Source: Gordionus sp. m RMFG-2023
Lineage: Eukaryota; Nematomorpha; Gordioida; Chordodea; Parachordodidae
Direction of reading: 5' to 3'
Length of the DNA: 64,000 nt
NCBI RefSeq assembly: GCF_954871325.1
Contig: NC_088779.1
Location: 30,564,729-30,628,728 of the forward strand
Position numbers and translations under genes: made by a program. Every line of letters begins with the position of its first letter. The stretch's first letter is position 1. The notes under the pieces were generated by a model. The model saw only the letters and a list, made by a program, of their open reading frames with translations. It was not told the origin of the DNA and searched no databases. Shown in pieces: positions 46,817-57,382 of this stretch.

Positions 46817-47959
46817 TTATATATTACTAAAATAAAATTTTTTGGATAATCTAGAGGTAAATTCTGACATCATTTTGTGGCCTGATTTTGATTCGTAATT
46901 ATGGATGATAACTTTATTGACTTTTGTCAGCATATCTAATATGTCATGTTCATGAGAATGTTCTGAAAACACCTTAACAATTGCTCTAACAAACCAAGTA
47001 CCTAAAACCCCATCTCTCCAAGATACAAATCCAGGAAGAGTGGCGTAAGCAAAAATCATATCCATGCCACCAGGATATTTACTCTGCATCTCCATTGAAT
47101 CAGTCTGATCATCCTCAATTATTTTTTTATAAAATTGGGTATGAAAAAATCCTTTATCTCTTTCATCCCCTCGACAGGCTTGCAAAATAAAAATTTTAGG
47201 TTTATTAATTAATAAGGGGCAAGCCTTGCCATCAAAGAATGTTGAAATATGATCTAATGATAATAATTGGCCATCAATTCCATATATTTTATCATTCATT
47301 CCATGGCTTAATATTGAGATTATGCAAGAAGAGGTGTGATCCTTGCGATTTGAAAATTCATCAAGTTCCTCCTTCATTTTTAATTTAGTTAAGTCACATT
47401 TAACTATGACTGTATAGCCCAATTTTTGAAACAAATTTTTTAAATTTGCACAATCATTTGCTGTTCCTTTTCTCGGAGCTAAATTAGTATTATATTCAAA
47501 ATTCTCATTGTTTATTATAATAGCCAATCCTTTATTTTTAACTCTCATATCATACATATCTTGTCCAAACAACACTTCTGAATTTTTGATATGTATATCC
47601 AATATTCCACAATCTTTTTCCATATATAATGATAATGAATTCAATTTAGTGGTATCATTAGTTTGATGATTACTTAGTAATTGAATTTCGTGAGGCAGTA
47701 AAATATTTTTAAGAGTATATTGTCCAGTGATAAATAATGCATCAATAAAACATTTAAATGCTAAAGGACCACGTTTCTGAATGTCCAAAATGAATTGAAA
47801 TTTTTGTAGATAAGGAGGGCCACTATGATAAATTTTTTCAATCATATGTTCATTAAAAACTTTTGAAGCTAGGAGAATTGGCATTATGGTTTTAAGATCA
47901 ATATGTTTAATTATATTTAAGGTATTTTTTCTAATAATAAGTTTATGTTCCTCATCCAT
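46817..47959 (-). CDS. CARD-caspase, Dronc-like, canonical active site
   Basis: Single-exon gene on the minus strand. I choose the ATG at 47959 (MDEEHK), which aligns with the paralogue's start and gives 380 residues; an in-frame ATG at 48028 would add 23 residues of no domain type. The CARD spans about residues 5-90 and carries DIQKRGPLAFKCFIDAL. The peptidase domain has Arg163, His219 (LSHG), QACRG with Cys262, and an intact SWR at 313-315, so it should cleave after Asp. Asp287-Ser288 is a candidate autoprocessing site. In the family, CARD-caspases are initiators recruited by an Apaf-1-type platform. It is about two thirds identical, by eye, to the gene at 37587-38750 and points towards it. 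Its linker after the large subunit is seven residues shorter. Confidence 0.93.
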   Translation of the reverse strand: MDEEHKLIIRKNTLNIIKHIDLKTIMPILLASKVFNEHMIEKIYHSGPPYLQKFQFILDIQKRGPLAFKCFIDALFITGQYTLKNILLPHEIQLLSNHQTNDTTKLNSLSLYMEKDCGILDIHIKNSEVLFGQDMYDMRVKNKGLAIIINNENFEYNTNLAPRKGTANDCANLKNLFQKLGYTVIVKCDLTKLKMKEELDEFSNRKDHTSSCIISILSHGMNDKIYGIDGQLLSLDHISTFFDGKACPLLINKPKIFILQACRGDERDKGFFHTQFYKKIIEDDQTDSMEMQSKYPGGMDMIFAYATLPGFVSWRDGVLGTWFVRAIVKVFSEHSHEHDILDMLTKVNKVIIHNYESKSGHKMMSEFTSRLSKKFYFSNI

Positions 47960-48028
47960 AAATAAAATTTCAAATTTTCTTGATTTACATATCAATAAGA
48001 AATTTAGAAAGTGACTCTTAAATGACAT

Positions 48029-50357
48029 TTAATTTACATTTGACGACTATTTTTTACTTGTATTATATAGATTTTTAGCTTGAATTTTATGTATTTTTAA
48101 AATTGGTTGTTGTAGCAATAACTCTTTTTTAATTGATCAAATATGATCTGATTAATTTTTAACTTATTCAATGATACGTAAAATAGAAATATTCCTAATT
48201 ATAACTAATATAAGGGGCCCCGCTAGTTAGGTGCTAGGATATTAAAGCATCCCCTTTTAAGAAATTGCACCAATAAATAAATAAGCACCTATTATTGAAA
48301 AGGATTAGCACCCAATTTTTAAATAATTTGCACTAATTAAATAAGGGCTTATTTAAATAAACATTATTTTCTTTGTGACAATCATTTTATAAATAAAATT
48401 TTCTTCCTCTCGCCTTAAGCAAAAATGAAAAAATATATTATTATATTAAAAAAGTGATATATGATCTATTTATAATTATTTTGTAAATTATTATTTTATT
48501 AGATACTATACTACCCATCAAAGTGAAATAAAATCGAATATATAAGATTATATTTTATATTCAGATTTTATTATTTGATATATTTTATATACAACCTCAA
48601 CATTTATGTATTCAAATTACAATTTCGTTGTCTCATTTTTATAACTTAACTTATCTAGTTCTTATTTTCTATTTTTAATATTACACAAATTATATGTTAT
48701 TTTTATCATGCTTATAAAGAAAATAAATTATGATATATTTAGTTTTTCGATAGGTAAGATTAAGGTTGTATAAATTCGATATGTATTTATTTTTACGCGT
48801 TGTGCTTCAATTAATCTAATGTTCTATTTAATTTAAAAAAAAGCAAAATAAAAGGAATTTTATAATTTTTTATGATTACTGGGGCCATTTAGTTTTTTTT
48901 ACTGGATATGAGTGTAAAGCATTTGAGTTTGATTCTATATTTGTATTAGATATTTTAAGAAAACATGTAAATATAAATTAATTATAGCAAAGTAATAAAT
49001 CTAGGGACATAAATTTGACCTAAATGTTGTAGCTGTTGAAAAAAATAAGAAACAAATTTAATTTAATACATCAAATGTCAGTTATTTTCTGACAGGGGAA
49101 TTGAGTTTTCCTGGGAGATGGAGAAAAAACGTGATCATCATATGGTTGGTATTTAAAGAGTCCTTTGTTTGATATTTGGAGTGAAGATATTGGATTAATT
49201 GGAGAAGATGTCAGCTGGGAAGAACAAAGAATGGAGAAGATTCAACTATTTTTATAAATATGAAATCTTCTGATAAATATAATTATGAATAAATATGGAT
49301 CTTCGTTAATGGTCAATGGTTTTTATTTAATATTATTAGGAGGAATTATTTTGGATTGTTAAGTTATATAATTGAGAGTAAAGGGCATTTTTTATTAAAT
49401 CTAATTTAAGATTATAAGACTAAAGCCAGACAATTATGGGAATAAGGAAAGTATGGTGGGCGTAGCTCATCAAAAATATATATATAAATAGATTCATCGC
49501 CTAGATGGCAGATAATTTGCTGGAGGCAAATTCCCTTTAAAAATCACCCCTACCCCCCTAATTCGCCAAACCGCAATTCTATAGTGTTATTATTAAAAGA
49601 ATTTTATAATATGCTAATATTTATAACCTCACAACAAGATTTTATTTACATTTTTTCTGGTCTATTTAATCTAGAAAAATCAATTAATTTTTTTGTTGGC
49701 GATAATCAGTGTTGTTAAAGTAGAGCAACCCGTTTTTCAGTAGCGGTAGCGCGCTACTTTAAAAAAAATAACGGTAGCTTGATAATTAATACACATAAAA
49801 ATTTAAAATTATTTTAAATGAATTTTTAATACATAATCTTTTTATTTAATTTAATTTTTGGATATATTTGAAAATCTGCATTATAAATCTAGTTTCTAAA
49901 ATATGTCGACGATAGAGATTAATATTGAACATAATTTTGGTACAGATCATATCGACAAAGCCCTGGAAAATAATGATAGTATGGACTTTTCCTGAATTCG
50001 CAAAATATTTTAATCTATATAAAAAAAATTAATACAGGGTATAAATTTAATTGTAAGATGTGCCGGAAGGTTTTATCATCAAGCAAGACTAGTAGCTTCA
50101 ACGAGGTAACATTTAAAAGTAATATATCCAACAAATTTATGTGTAGCCCAATCCTTAGTCTTTAAAATAAAATTTGAATCAAAACTGTATATATAATAGT
50201 TTTTGATCTAAATGAGTTTATAAGAAAGTTCATTTTCTGGTACAGTCTAATAAGATATTATTCAAGAATTATATTCTAAATTAAAAATCACAATAAATTA
50301 TTATTAAATTTTCATTTTGTCATCAGGCTCATAATGATATTGTATAATCACTCATCG
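48029..50357. other. AT-rich noncoding DNA
   Basis: No gene recognised. Near 49708 a sequence starting CAGTGTTGTTAAAGTA resembles the terminus of an hAT-type element, with a possible relative at 61291. Confidence 0.35.
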
Positions 50358-50570
50358 CAATATGATATTTATAAAAGCTTGTAAATTGAGCAACAAAGAG
50401 CTGCAAAATAAGATATTTAAACATAAAATAAATATAATTTTACTGTAATATAGCTTAATTGATAATAAAGAGCTGCAATATGATATTTATAAAAGCTTGT
50501 AAATTGAACAATAAAGAGCTGCAATATGATATTTATAAAAGCTTGTAAATTGAGCAATAAAGAGCTGTAT
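50358..50570. repeat. Tandem repeat, about 47-bp unit
   Basis: Units share GCAATATGATATTTATAAAAGC followed within a few bases by TTGTAAATTGA and AATAAAGAGCT. Three good units (from 50364, 50477 and 50519) and one disrupted unit are visible. Confidence 0.8.
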
Positions 50571-50777
50571 ATTTAAAAACTTTATCAAAACATGCTAAAA
50601 ATTACTATTTTCAAATCCTTTCACATTTTAACCATTTTGAAAGAAATTGGTTCTCTGGATAAAAATTTACGGGATGGTGGCCTGACAGTCAGCAAACATT
50701 GCCATTTAACCCACCCTAACCCCTATATAATTTTTATTCTAACTAATTACTATTATAATTTTAGACTGACTCTAGCT

Positions 50778-51531
50778 TAGAGGTCTGCATTAGGTGGGGT
50801 TTCGGCCTGCCCGTTCATGCCCGCCTATGTAAGTGGGTTAGCATGTGGGCAGGTTAAAAAAATTTTAAGAACGAGCAGGGGGCGATATGGGCGGGTGGGT
50901 CTGCTAAGTAAATATTAATAAAAAAATTGTTCCTATTTTTGGATATTAAAAAATAAAATGTCCTTTTTTGGTATCATAAGATACTTCTATCTTAAAATAA
51001 ATAAACTTTTTTTGTATATTTAAAAACTACTTTGGTGGAAACGACAAGAAAGAGATTTGTCAAAGCTATCAAGATTAGCAAGAAAAATATTGGAAATTCC
51101 TGCAACTAGTGCTTTTTCTGAACGAGGATTTAGCATTGCTGAAAGGTTTTTTAGAACAGAGAAGAACATGTTTGACTCCAGAGAATGTCTATTCATTATT
51201 ATTTTTTGCATTATTAATTACATATAATATCAATTTTTTATTTATATTATTTTCATAAATAATAATTTAAATTTGAATATTTTTTTTTATGCTTAATATA
51301 GTAATTTCCTAAAAACTCTTTTTGTAGAGTTGTAATGCTGAATTTTTATTTATTCATTAGATGCTTAAAAAATTGAAAGAATGGCTATAATTAAATTTTA
51401 TATTAGCGGGCTTGAGTAAGTGGGCTGGCAGACTGATATATTTATTTTTGAAAACAATGAACCGGCTGGGCGGGATTAAAACATTGGGTGGCAGGGTATG
51501 GTCCAAAAAAACCGCCCAATGCAGACTTCAA
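50778..51531 (+). mobile_element. hAT element retaining a transposase C-terminus, 8-bp TSD
   Basis: The ends TAGAGGTCTGCATTAGG and CCAATGCAGACTTCAA are inverted repeats related to those of the small elements at 18743 and 33295. The flanking octamers CTCTAGCT and CTTTAGCT differ at one base. Both subterminal regions are rich in GGGC motifs. Inside, 51025-51215 reads WWKRQERDLSKLSRLARK, then IPATSAFSERGFSIAERFF and FDSRECLFI: the hAT dimerisation domain. The rest of the gene is missing, so this is an internally deleted copy. Confidence 0.85.
51025..51215 (+). pseudogene. hAT transposase dimerisation domain remnant
   Basis: About 60 codons in one frame with the family hallmarks WWK, LSRLARKILEIPATSA and SERGFS. 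No upstream catalytic region is present. It links the GC-rich small elements of this window to an hAT source. Confidence 0.8.
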
Positions 51532-51829
51532 CTTTAGCTAGATCAAAAAAGCGCCTTACTTTAAATAATTTTTTTTGGAATAAATGATAACGCTATTAAA
51601 AATTCTTTTAGACATATTTTTGATGATTTTTCTTATAAAAAAAAAATACTAGACGGGATAGCAGTATATAAATGTTATTATTATTGAGGAGATGCAATTA
51701 AAAACTAAATTATATAATAATATGCAATATTTTTTATTTGTAGTAATAGAGCTAGTAAAATAATATTTTAAAAATTCCTTGTATCTATTTCATTTTTTTT
51801 TATCCACCAAATTTAACCCATGTGCATGG

Positions 51830-52130
51830 CATCAAATTTAGATGACTTCTGGAACCTCTTTCAATATTAAAGTCTGCATTTCTTGGTATACTCCTCCCAT
51901 ATTCACTGCACCACACATATCTTGCACAACCTAATAATCAAGAGGAAGACCAAGATCTACAAACGTAGAAAAAAACATGTTTCTTTGCATTTTCTCGAGT
52001 TCCACAGTATGAGGATGCAGATCATTTTCTAAATACCATACAATATAAATTTAGCAAGAGATCTGGAAATATCATTCTTACTATGCCAAGAATTCCTGTC
52101 CGAATATCATGAAGACTCTAAATAAATGAA
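51830..52130 (-). pseudogene. Decayed hAT (DUF4371/ZMYM-like) fragment
   Basis: Minus-strand conceptual translation gives HPHTVELEKMQRNMFFSTF, then VQDMCGAVNMGGVYQEMQ and CHAHGLNLVDK. These correspond to the catalytic-region segment with GAANM and the CHxHxLNL motif of this hAT branch. Stops interrupt it. Confidence 0.55.
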
Positions 52131-53660
52131 ATCTAAAAATAAATTATTAGACATTTTTGGCAAAAAAAAAAATTCTCAAATTTTCACTAAAATAAAATGC
52201 GATTTTTACGAGTAGTTTTGGCGAGTGCTTTGCCAGCCCAGATATATTAGGTATTATTTAAATTGTATTATAAGATATTTAATTTATACATGTTAGATTT
52301 TTACAATTTATAAATCATTTTTTGAGCGTAAATTTAAAAATCTAATTATACCAGAAGTATATTCTATCAATGTTTCGAATACTTATCTTATAAATTATAG
52401 AAAATTTTGCTGTTAACCTTATTGAGTTATTTGTAATTAATATTAAAAAAATTATATGGGAAATCGAATATATATTATACCAAATTTTTAAAGTTCGTGG
52501 AAAAATTGTCTGAAATTCATAGCGAACAAACATGGCGGCATATTTTTCCAGTAAAATCAGTTTTTTTTAAAATTTTTTAAAAACACGCTCAAAAAAAAAT
52601 GATTTAAACGTAAAAAATAACACATTACGGTATACACATTAACGCTAACATTTATATACGAATAAAATTTTCTGAATTAATGATGGACATGGAATATGAC
52701 TGTAAATCTAAAACTGTCACTATATTTTTTTTAAAGTTATTATTCCCTATTGAATAGTTTTTTTTTTAACTTTAATCATCGTTTTATAATCTTTGATTAC
52801 ATAATGAATTCAAAGTTCATTCCAAGGCACCCAAAGACCGGGGCTTATCAATCCTTTATAACATTTTGTAAGACAATAGAGCAAAATATGAGAAACTGAT
52901 CTAAAATCCGACCACTCCCACTCCCCGACTATCCAATATATCAGGCTGACGAATAATGTTTATTTCAAAACACACGAGTTGGCAGGCTAAAATATTTTTT
53001 AAACAATGGTATTTTTAAAAAATGACCCTATTAAAATTTTAGTCAACATATTTATTATTTTTAAGTGACAAGGTTGAATCCCATGTGGAAGGGGAGGGGA
53101 ATATTATTGTACTATTTGGGACGAAGAACTGCCAGCCTCTTATTTTTAGATCTTGAGGCAAACCAATTGTATATAGTTGCTATGAAACCTAGAGATTTGT
53201 AAATAGAGGTCCCAATCCTTTCTGTCATCCATGAGCAAAATATCGTGGCGTACATAATATTATTATAGCTAAAATCAAAAATTGACCCAGATAGGGCGCC
53301 GTTTAACAACATTAGCTTCGGGTATAGCGAATTAAATTTGTCTCCCCCCAAATATTAAGCTAATATGGCGGGTTTCCAAAATGATGTTTGTCACTCCTAA
53401 AACAAATTATTCGTTATTCGAAATATATTACTCGTCGAATTATTTTTTTTTTTTTACCCCTTATTCTATTTTAAATTATTTTGTTAATAAATTTAAAATT
53501 ATTAAGTTTAAATATTTTAAATTATTTAGTCTTTTAAATTTTTAAAAATATTATTTGCAAATATTTTAAAATTATTCAGTAAATATTTAAAAATTATTTG
53601 ACATGTTGTTTGTAGAACTTTTTCCTTTTTTCGAACTTTATTTTCATATCTATTTTTTAG
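52131..53660. other. AT-rich noncoding DNA with a dispersed repeat
   Basis: A minus-strand copy of the TGTTGTTAAA repeat family occupies about 53120-53310. Nothing else is supportable. Confidence 0.4.
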
Positions 53661-53765
53661 AAATCCCAAGACGAACGATCTTCCACTGATCTGGAACTCC
53701 ACTTGTGTCGATTTTGCAAGACTAACCTCCCATTTTCTGCCATTGAAGAAGGCAGGAGTTCTTAA
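53661..53765 (+). CDS. Candidate terminal exon, unknown gene
   Basis: An acceptor CTATTTTTTAG is followed by 34 codons, KSQDERSSTDLELHLCRFCK through NLPFSAIEEGRSS, then a stop. The composition is unlike the surrounding AT-rich DNA, and LCRFCK could be half of a zinc finger. No upstream exon was found. It may be a real last exon, a relic, or chance. Confidence 0.25.
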   Translation, partial: KSQDERSSTDLELHLCRFCKTNLPFSAIEEGRSS

Positions 53766-56730
53766 AAAGAAAATATGCCCTCATATTAACATCTTAGGTA
53801 AAAGTGGCCCTTTAATTTTATTAAAACTATAGAGAATAAAAGAGAGAGATTACAGCCGATTCCAAACAAAGGATTCCACCTTCTTCAGCAGATTTCTCTA
53901 GAAATCTACCGATACAATTTTCCCTAAGCATTCACTCCTTTTTAAGGTACTTTATTGCACACATTTTTTTTAAAAAAAAATTTTTTTTTATAATGTTTTT
54001 AAATATAAAATTTTTTATATAATAATTCAGTTTGATATTATTTTTATGTTTTGTATTTTATTTCTAAAATTTCTAAAATTGATATTTTTTTTCAAAATAT
54101 ATAATTATTTACAAAGATAAAAAATAAATACTTCAATTTTTTTTTTTAAAAATATTTTTAAATAAATTAAATTTTTTTTTTCAAAAGGTCGAATATTTGA
54201 AGAATCAATCATATCTCAAAATGTCAAAATGTTTTTCTTATTCGTTACAACTAACGATAAGGAATTAACAGAAAAATTTTCGGGTCGATATTTATCAGAA
54301 ACCGGCAGAGGAACCATTTGCACGGCTCGGTTCGGATTTTTTTAAAAAATTTTTAGGGCCGATCCCGGTTTTATATTTTTAGGTTCAGTCCGGGCTTAGG
54401 GCTGGGCCTGCAGGTCTTTGATATTCATTGCTCATATCAAAAACCATTTATTTTAAATTTTAATAATATTATTTTCATTTCATATGAGGGCTTACTAATT
54501 TAAAATTTATAAAAATTTACAAAAAATATGTTTAAATTTAAAAAATATATAAATATATATATTTATTTATATATATAACATTAGAATATCATAAAAGTAA
54601 TTTTAAAGGGAACATTCACCCTAAAGAATGATTAGAAAAGGAGATTGACAGATTTCGAGGGAAATCTGACTGACGGAGAGAGAATTTCTCGTTAAATTAC
54701 CAATTTTTTTATTTTTTTCCAATTATTAACCATCATGAATTAACAAAATATATAAATTTTTCTGAAGAAATGTTTGCAGTGGCATTGCTAGCTTTTTCCG
54801 ACTTAAGGGAGCTCATTCTTTTGAATTTATTTTCCTTTCCAAATTGAATTAAAGAGAAATAAAAAAAATTATTGTCTAAAAGGGCCTCAAGGCGTATCTA
54901 TAGTGATGATCCAAGGAGATATGGACGTGCCGAAAGATATGCCCAGGAATGGGCCCAGCGGAAAATATTCCCACTTTTGGATATCTCTGGCTGTTATATG
55001 ATTAAAACATTATAGGAGTAAGGTAAAATTTCTTTATATCTAACCTCTAAGGTAACACAAACAAAAATAGTAAAAACCATATCATAAATTAATTTTCATT
55101 GTAACACTTCCAAAGTTTTCAGCTTAGCGACACTATTCGAATGTTTGATTTTTTAAGTAAAAACTTAAAAAAGAGAAAGAAAAAAATGAAATTTTAAAAT
55201 AGATGACAAGATGCTTATAAAATTCCCAAGGATTTTAAAACGACGATTTTTAGAATAATTCAATATTGATAAAATTCGTTTGAAATATTAAAATGAAACG
55301 AATTATAAACACATGCTTTTACATTTACAAATACCTCGATATTATATATATTTTTATTACTGTATAACCCAATTATTAAAAAATTTTAGAGGTTAATAAT
55401 TAATGTATTTTTCTTTTGAAAAATTAAAAATTACATAAATTTTGAAAGATTCAAAAATTTTGAAAATATTATTTAAAAAAAATACAAAAATTTATATTAA
55501 GGAAGAAAAAATCCCAGATGATCCTGACCATAATATTCTTTATAATGTTTCTTGATAGGGGTACACAAAACTCAAGTAAAATTATTATTAATATTTTTTA
55601 AAAACATATGAGTTTGATTTTTTTTCAATCCACCAAAAAAAAAGGTTAAATCAAATCAAATTTTGAACAAAGAAAATATAAGAAAGTTATTATTATCTAA
55701 GGTTTGGAAGGGTTTCAAAGTAAAAATTACTCTATTAGTTATATAATACATATATGAATTGTTGAAAGAATTTGATAATAATAAGAAAAAAAATTAATCT
55801 TATTGGAATATGGAATCCATGGGAATTGGGAATTTTTATATTTTAAAATCATTTTGCAGTGAGCGATTTTAAAAATTCGATTTAATCGGAAAATATATTG
55901 AAGCATGTGTAGAGTTAGGAAATTTCAGACAGTTATTTTTTACCATAAACTAATGAAAAATTCATAATAAAAAAAAAATCGATATAAATTAGGAGCAGTT
56001 CTATAAAGTTCGCAGCGAAAATTTGTTCGAAATTTAACAGTGTGGCTACTCTATACACATGCTTAAATTACGTTTCAATTCAAAGCAGGGTTTTTTAAAA
56101 TTCAAAAATCGACCTCAGTATATTTTTCAGAACCGAGAGATCCAGAGTCCCTAAGAATTCCATATTACCAATAACGGCATATATATACATTTTTATAGTT
56201 GTCAAAACCATTATAAAAGACGTAATATATTTCTAAATTTCGCTTTATATCTCTTCACTTTATACTTCCATGATCAGGACGCGTGAATTTTTTTCTCTTC
56301 TTTGCTAATAATATTTTATTGAAGGTATAATCTCGCATATTCGGATCTTTCATTAATACACTAAGTTTAAACATTTTACTTTATACATAATTTAATGATT
56401 TTAATGAATATTGATTGGTTAGAATTTTTATTTCATGAAAATATAATGAACAAAACAAAATAGTTCATATAAAAAAATATTTTAAAAAAAAAATCTAAAA
56501 TAATTGAATTTTAAAGAATATAGAACAAACAATATATATACCTTTTTATAATTTTGCTAAAAATATATTAATTATTAAATTAAATTTTTTTTTTTTTCAA
56601 ATTTAAAAATTATCGCAAATATATATATAAAAGTAATTCCACACAAATTAATACAAATTAATTTGGTTCAAAGTAAAGGTTCAATAAGAATTACCATCTG
56701 ATGGTAATATGTTGGTGATACTCTTCCTCG
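53766..56730. other. AT-rich noncoding DNA
   Basis: A GC-rich stretch with an hAT-like right end occurs near 54260-54425 (GGGCTGGGCCTGCAGGTC). No genes seen. Confidence 0.4.
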
Positions 56731-56784
56731 CATTGGGCACAGCGGTTAAAGGCTCTCGTCCGGGTTATGCGTTCACGCGTTACC
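56731..56784 (+). repeat. tRNA-derived SINE head
   Basis: GGGCACAGCGGTTAAAGG resembles an A box and GCGTTCACGCG a degenerate B box, about 35 bases apart. A tandemly duplicated body follows directly, so this is probably a SINE. Confidence 0.45.
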
Positions 56785-56809
56785 TCATTTCTTCTAAATT
56801 AGAAATTCT

Positions 56810-57145
56810 GACCTCTTAGAACTTCTAGAGGTCAAAAGGTCTCATATATGTAAATTCCTGTTGAATCCTCTAATCATGAGTAAATATCATAAAATTGATG
56901 AATCCATAAAACTTGACAAAATAATTTCTTCTTTGAAGATTTTATTAGGATAACAGAGATTTTTGACTCTTGGAACTTCAAGAGGTCAAAAAAGTCTCAT
57001 AATTGTAAATTCCTGTTAAATCCTTTTATCTTTATTCCCCTGCAATTATCGTAAAATTGATGAATCCATCAAGTTTGAAGAAAAAAAATCTTCAAAATAC
57101 ATTTTTTCTTTTAAGATTTTATTAAGATAACAGAGATTTTTGATC
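56810..57145. repeat. Tandem duplication, unit about 155 bp
   Basis: Both units start GAC-TCT-AGAACTT-like and share CAAGAGGTCAAAA, GTCTCATA, TGTAAATTCCTGTT, AAAATTGATGAATCCATAAA and GATAACAGAGATTTTTGA. It abuts the tRNA-like head and lies just upstream of the antistasin exon. Confidence 0.75.
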
Positions 57146-57269
57146 CAAATATCAAATTTTTTAAGTAAAATATTTTGTAATTTTCATGCACAAAAAGTCT
57201 TACATTTTTTAATTTATAATGGACATCGATTTCATTTATGTTAGTAAACTTAAAATTAATATATTTTAG

Positions 57270-57382
57270 TATGCCATACATCTAGGGATTACATGCCCGA
57301 TTGCGAAAAGCGTTGCGTATACGGATATGAAAGCGACGCATTTGGGTGTCACGTATGTCAATGCAAAGCACGCCCAGAAGAG
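57270..57382 (+). CDS. Antistasin-type domain exon (internal)
   Basis: A TTTTAG acceptor opens an exon reading CHTSRDYMPDCEKRCVYGY, then DAFGCHVCQCKARPEE. The six cysteines, GY..D..GC..C.C, match the antistasin/hirustasin-type serine-protease-inhibitor fold seen in leech anticoagulants and in many invertebrate secreted proteins. The first codon needs one base from an upstream exon, so the start and signal peptide lie upstream and were not found. The donor is GTGAAT at 57383; a later in-frame GTATAG donor near 57418 would fit the phase of the next exon better. The frame is conserved against a clearly noncoding background. Confidence 0.75.

Noticed and set aside
50358-50570. CRISPR-like array
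   Set aside because: The units are contiguous tandem repeats without unique spacers, and the window is animal nuclear DNA.
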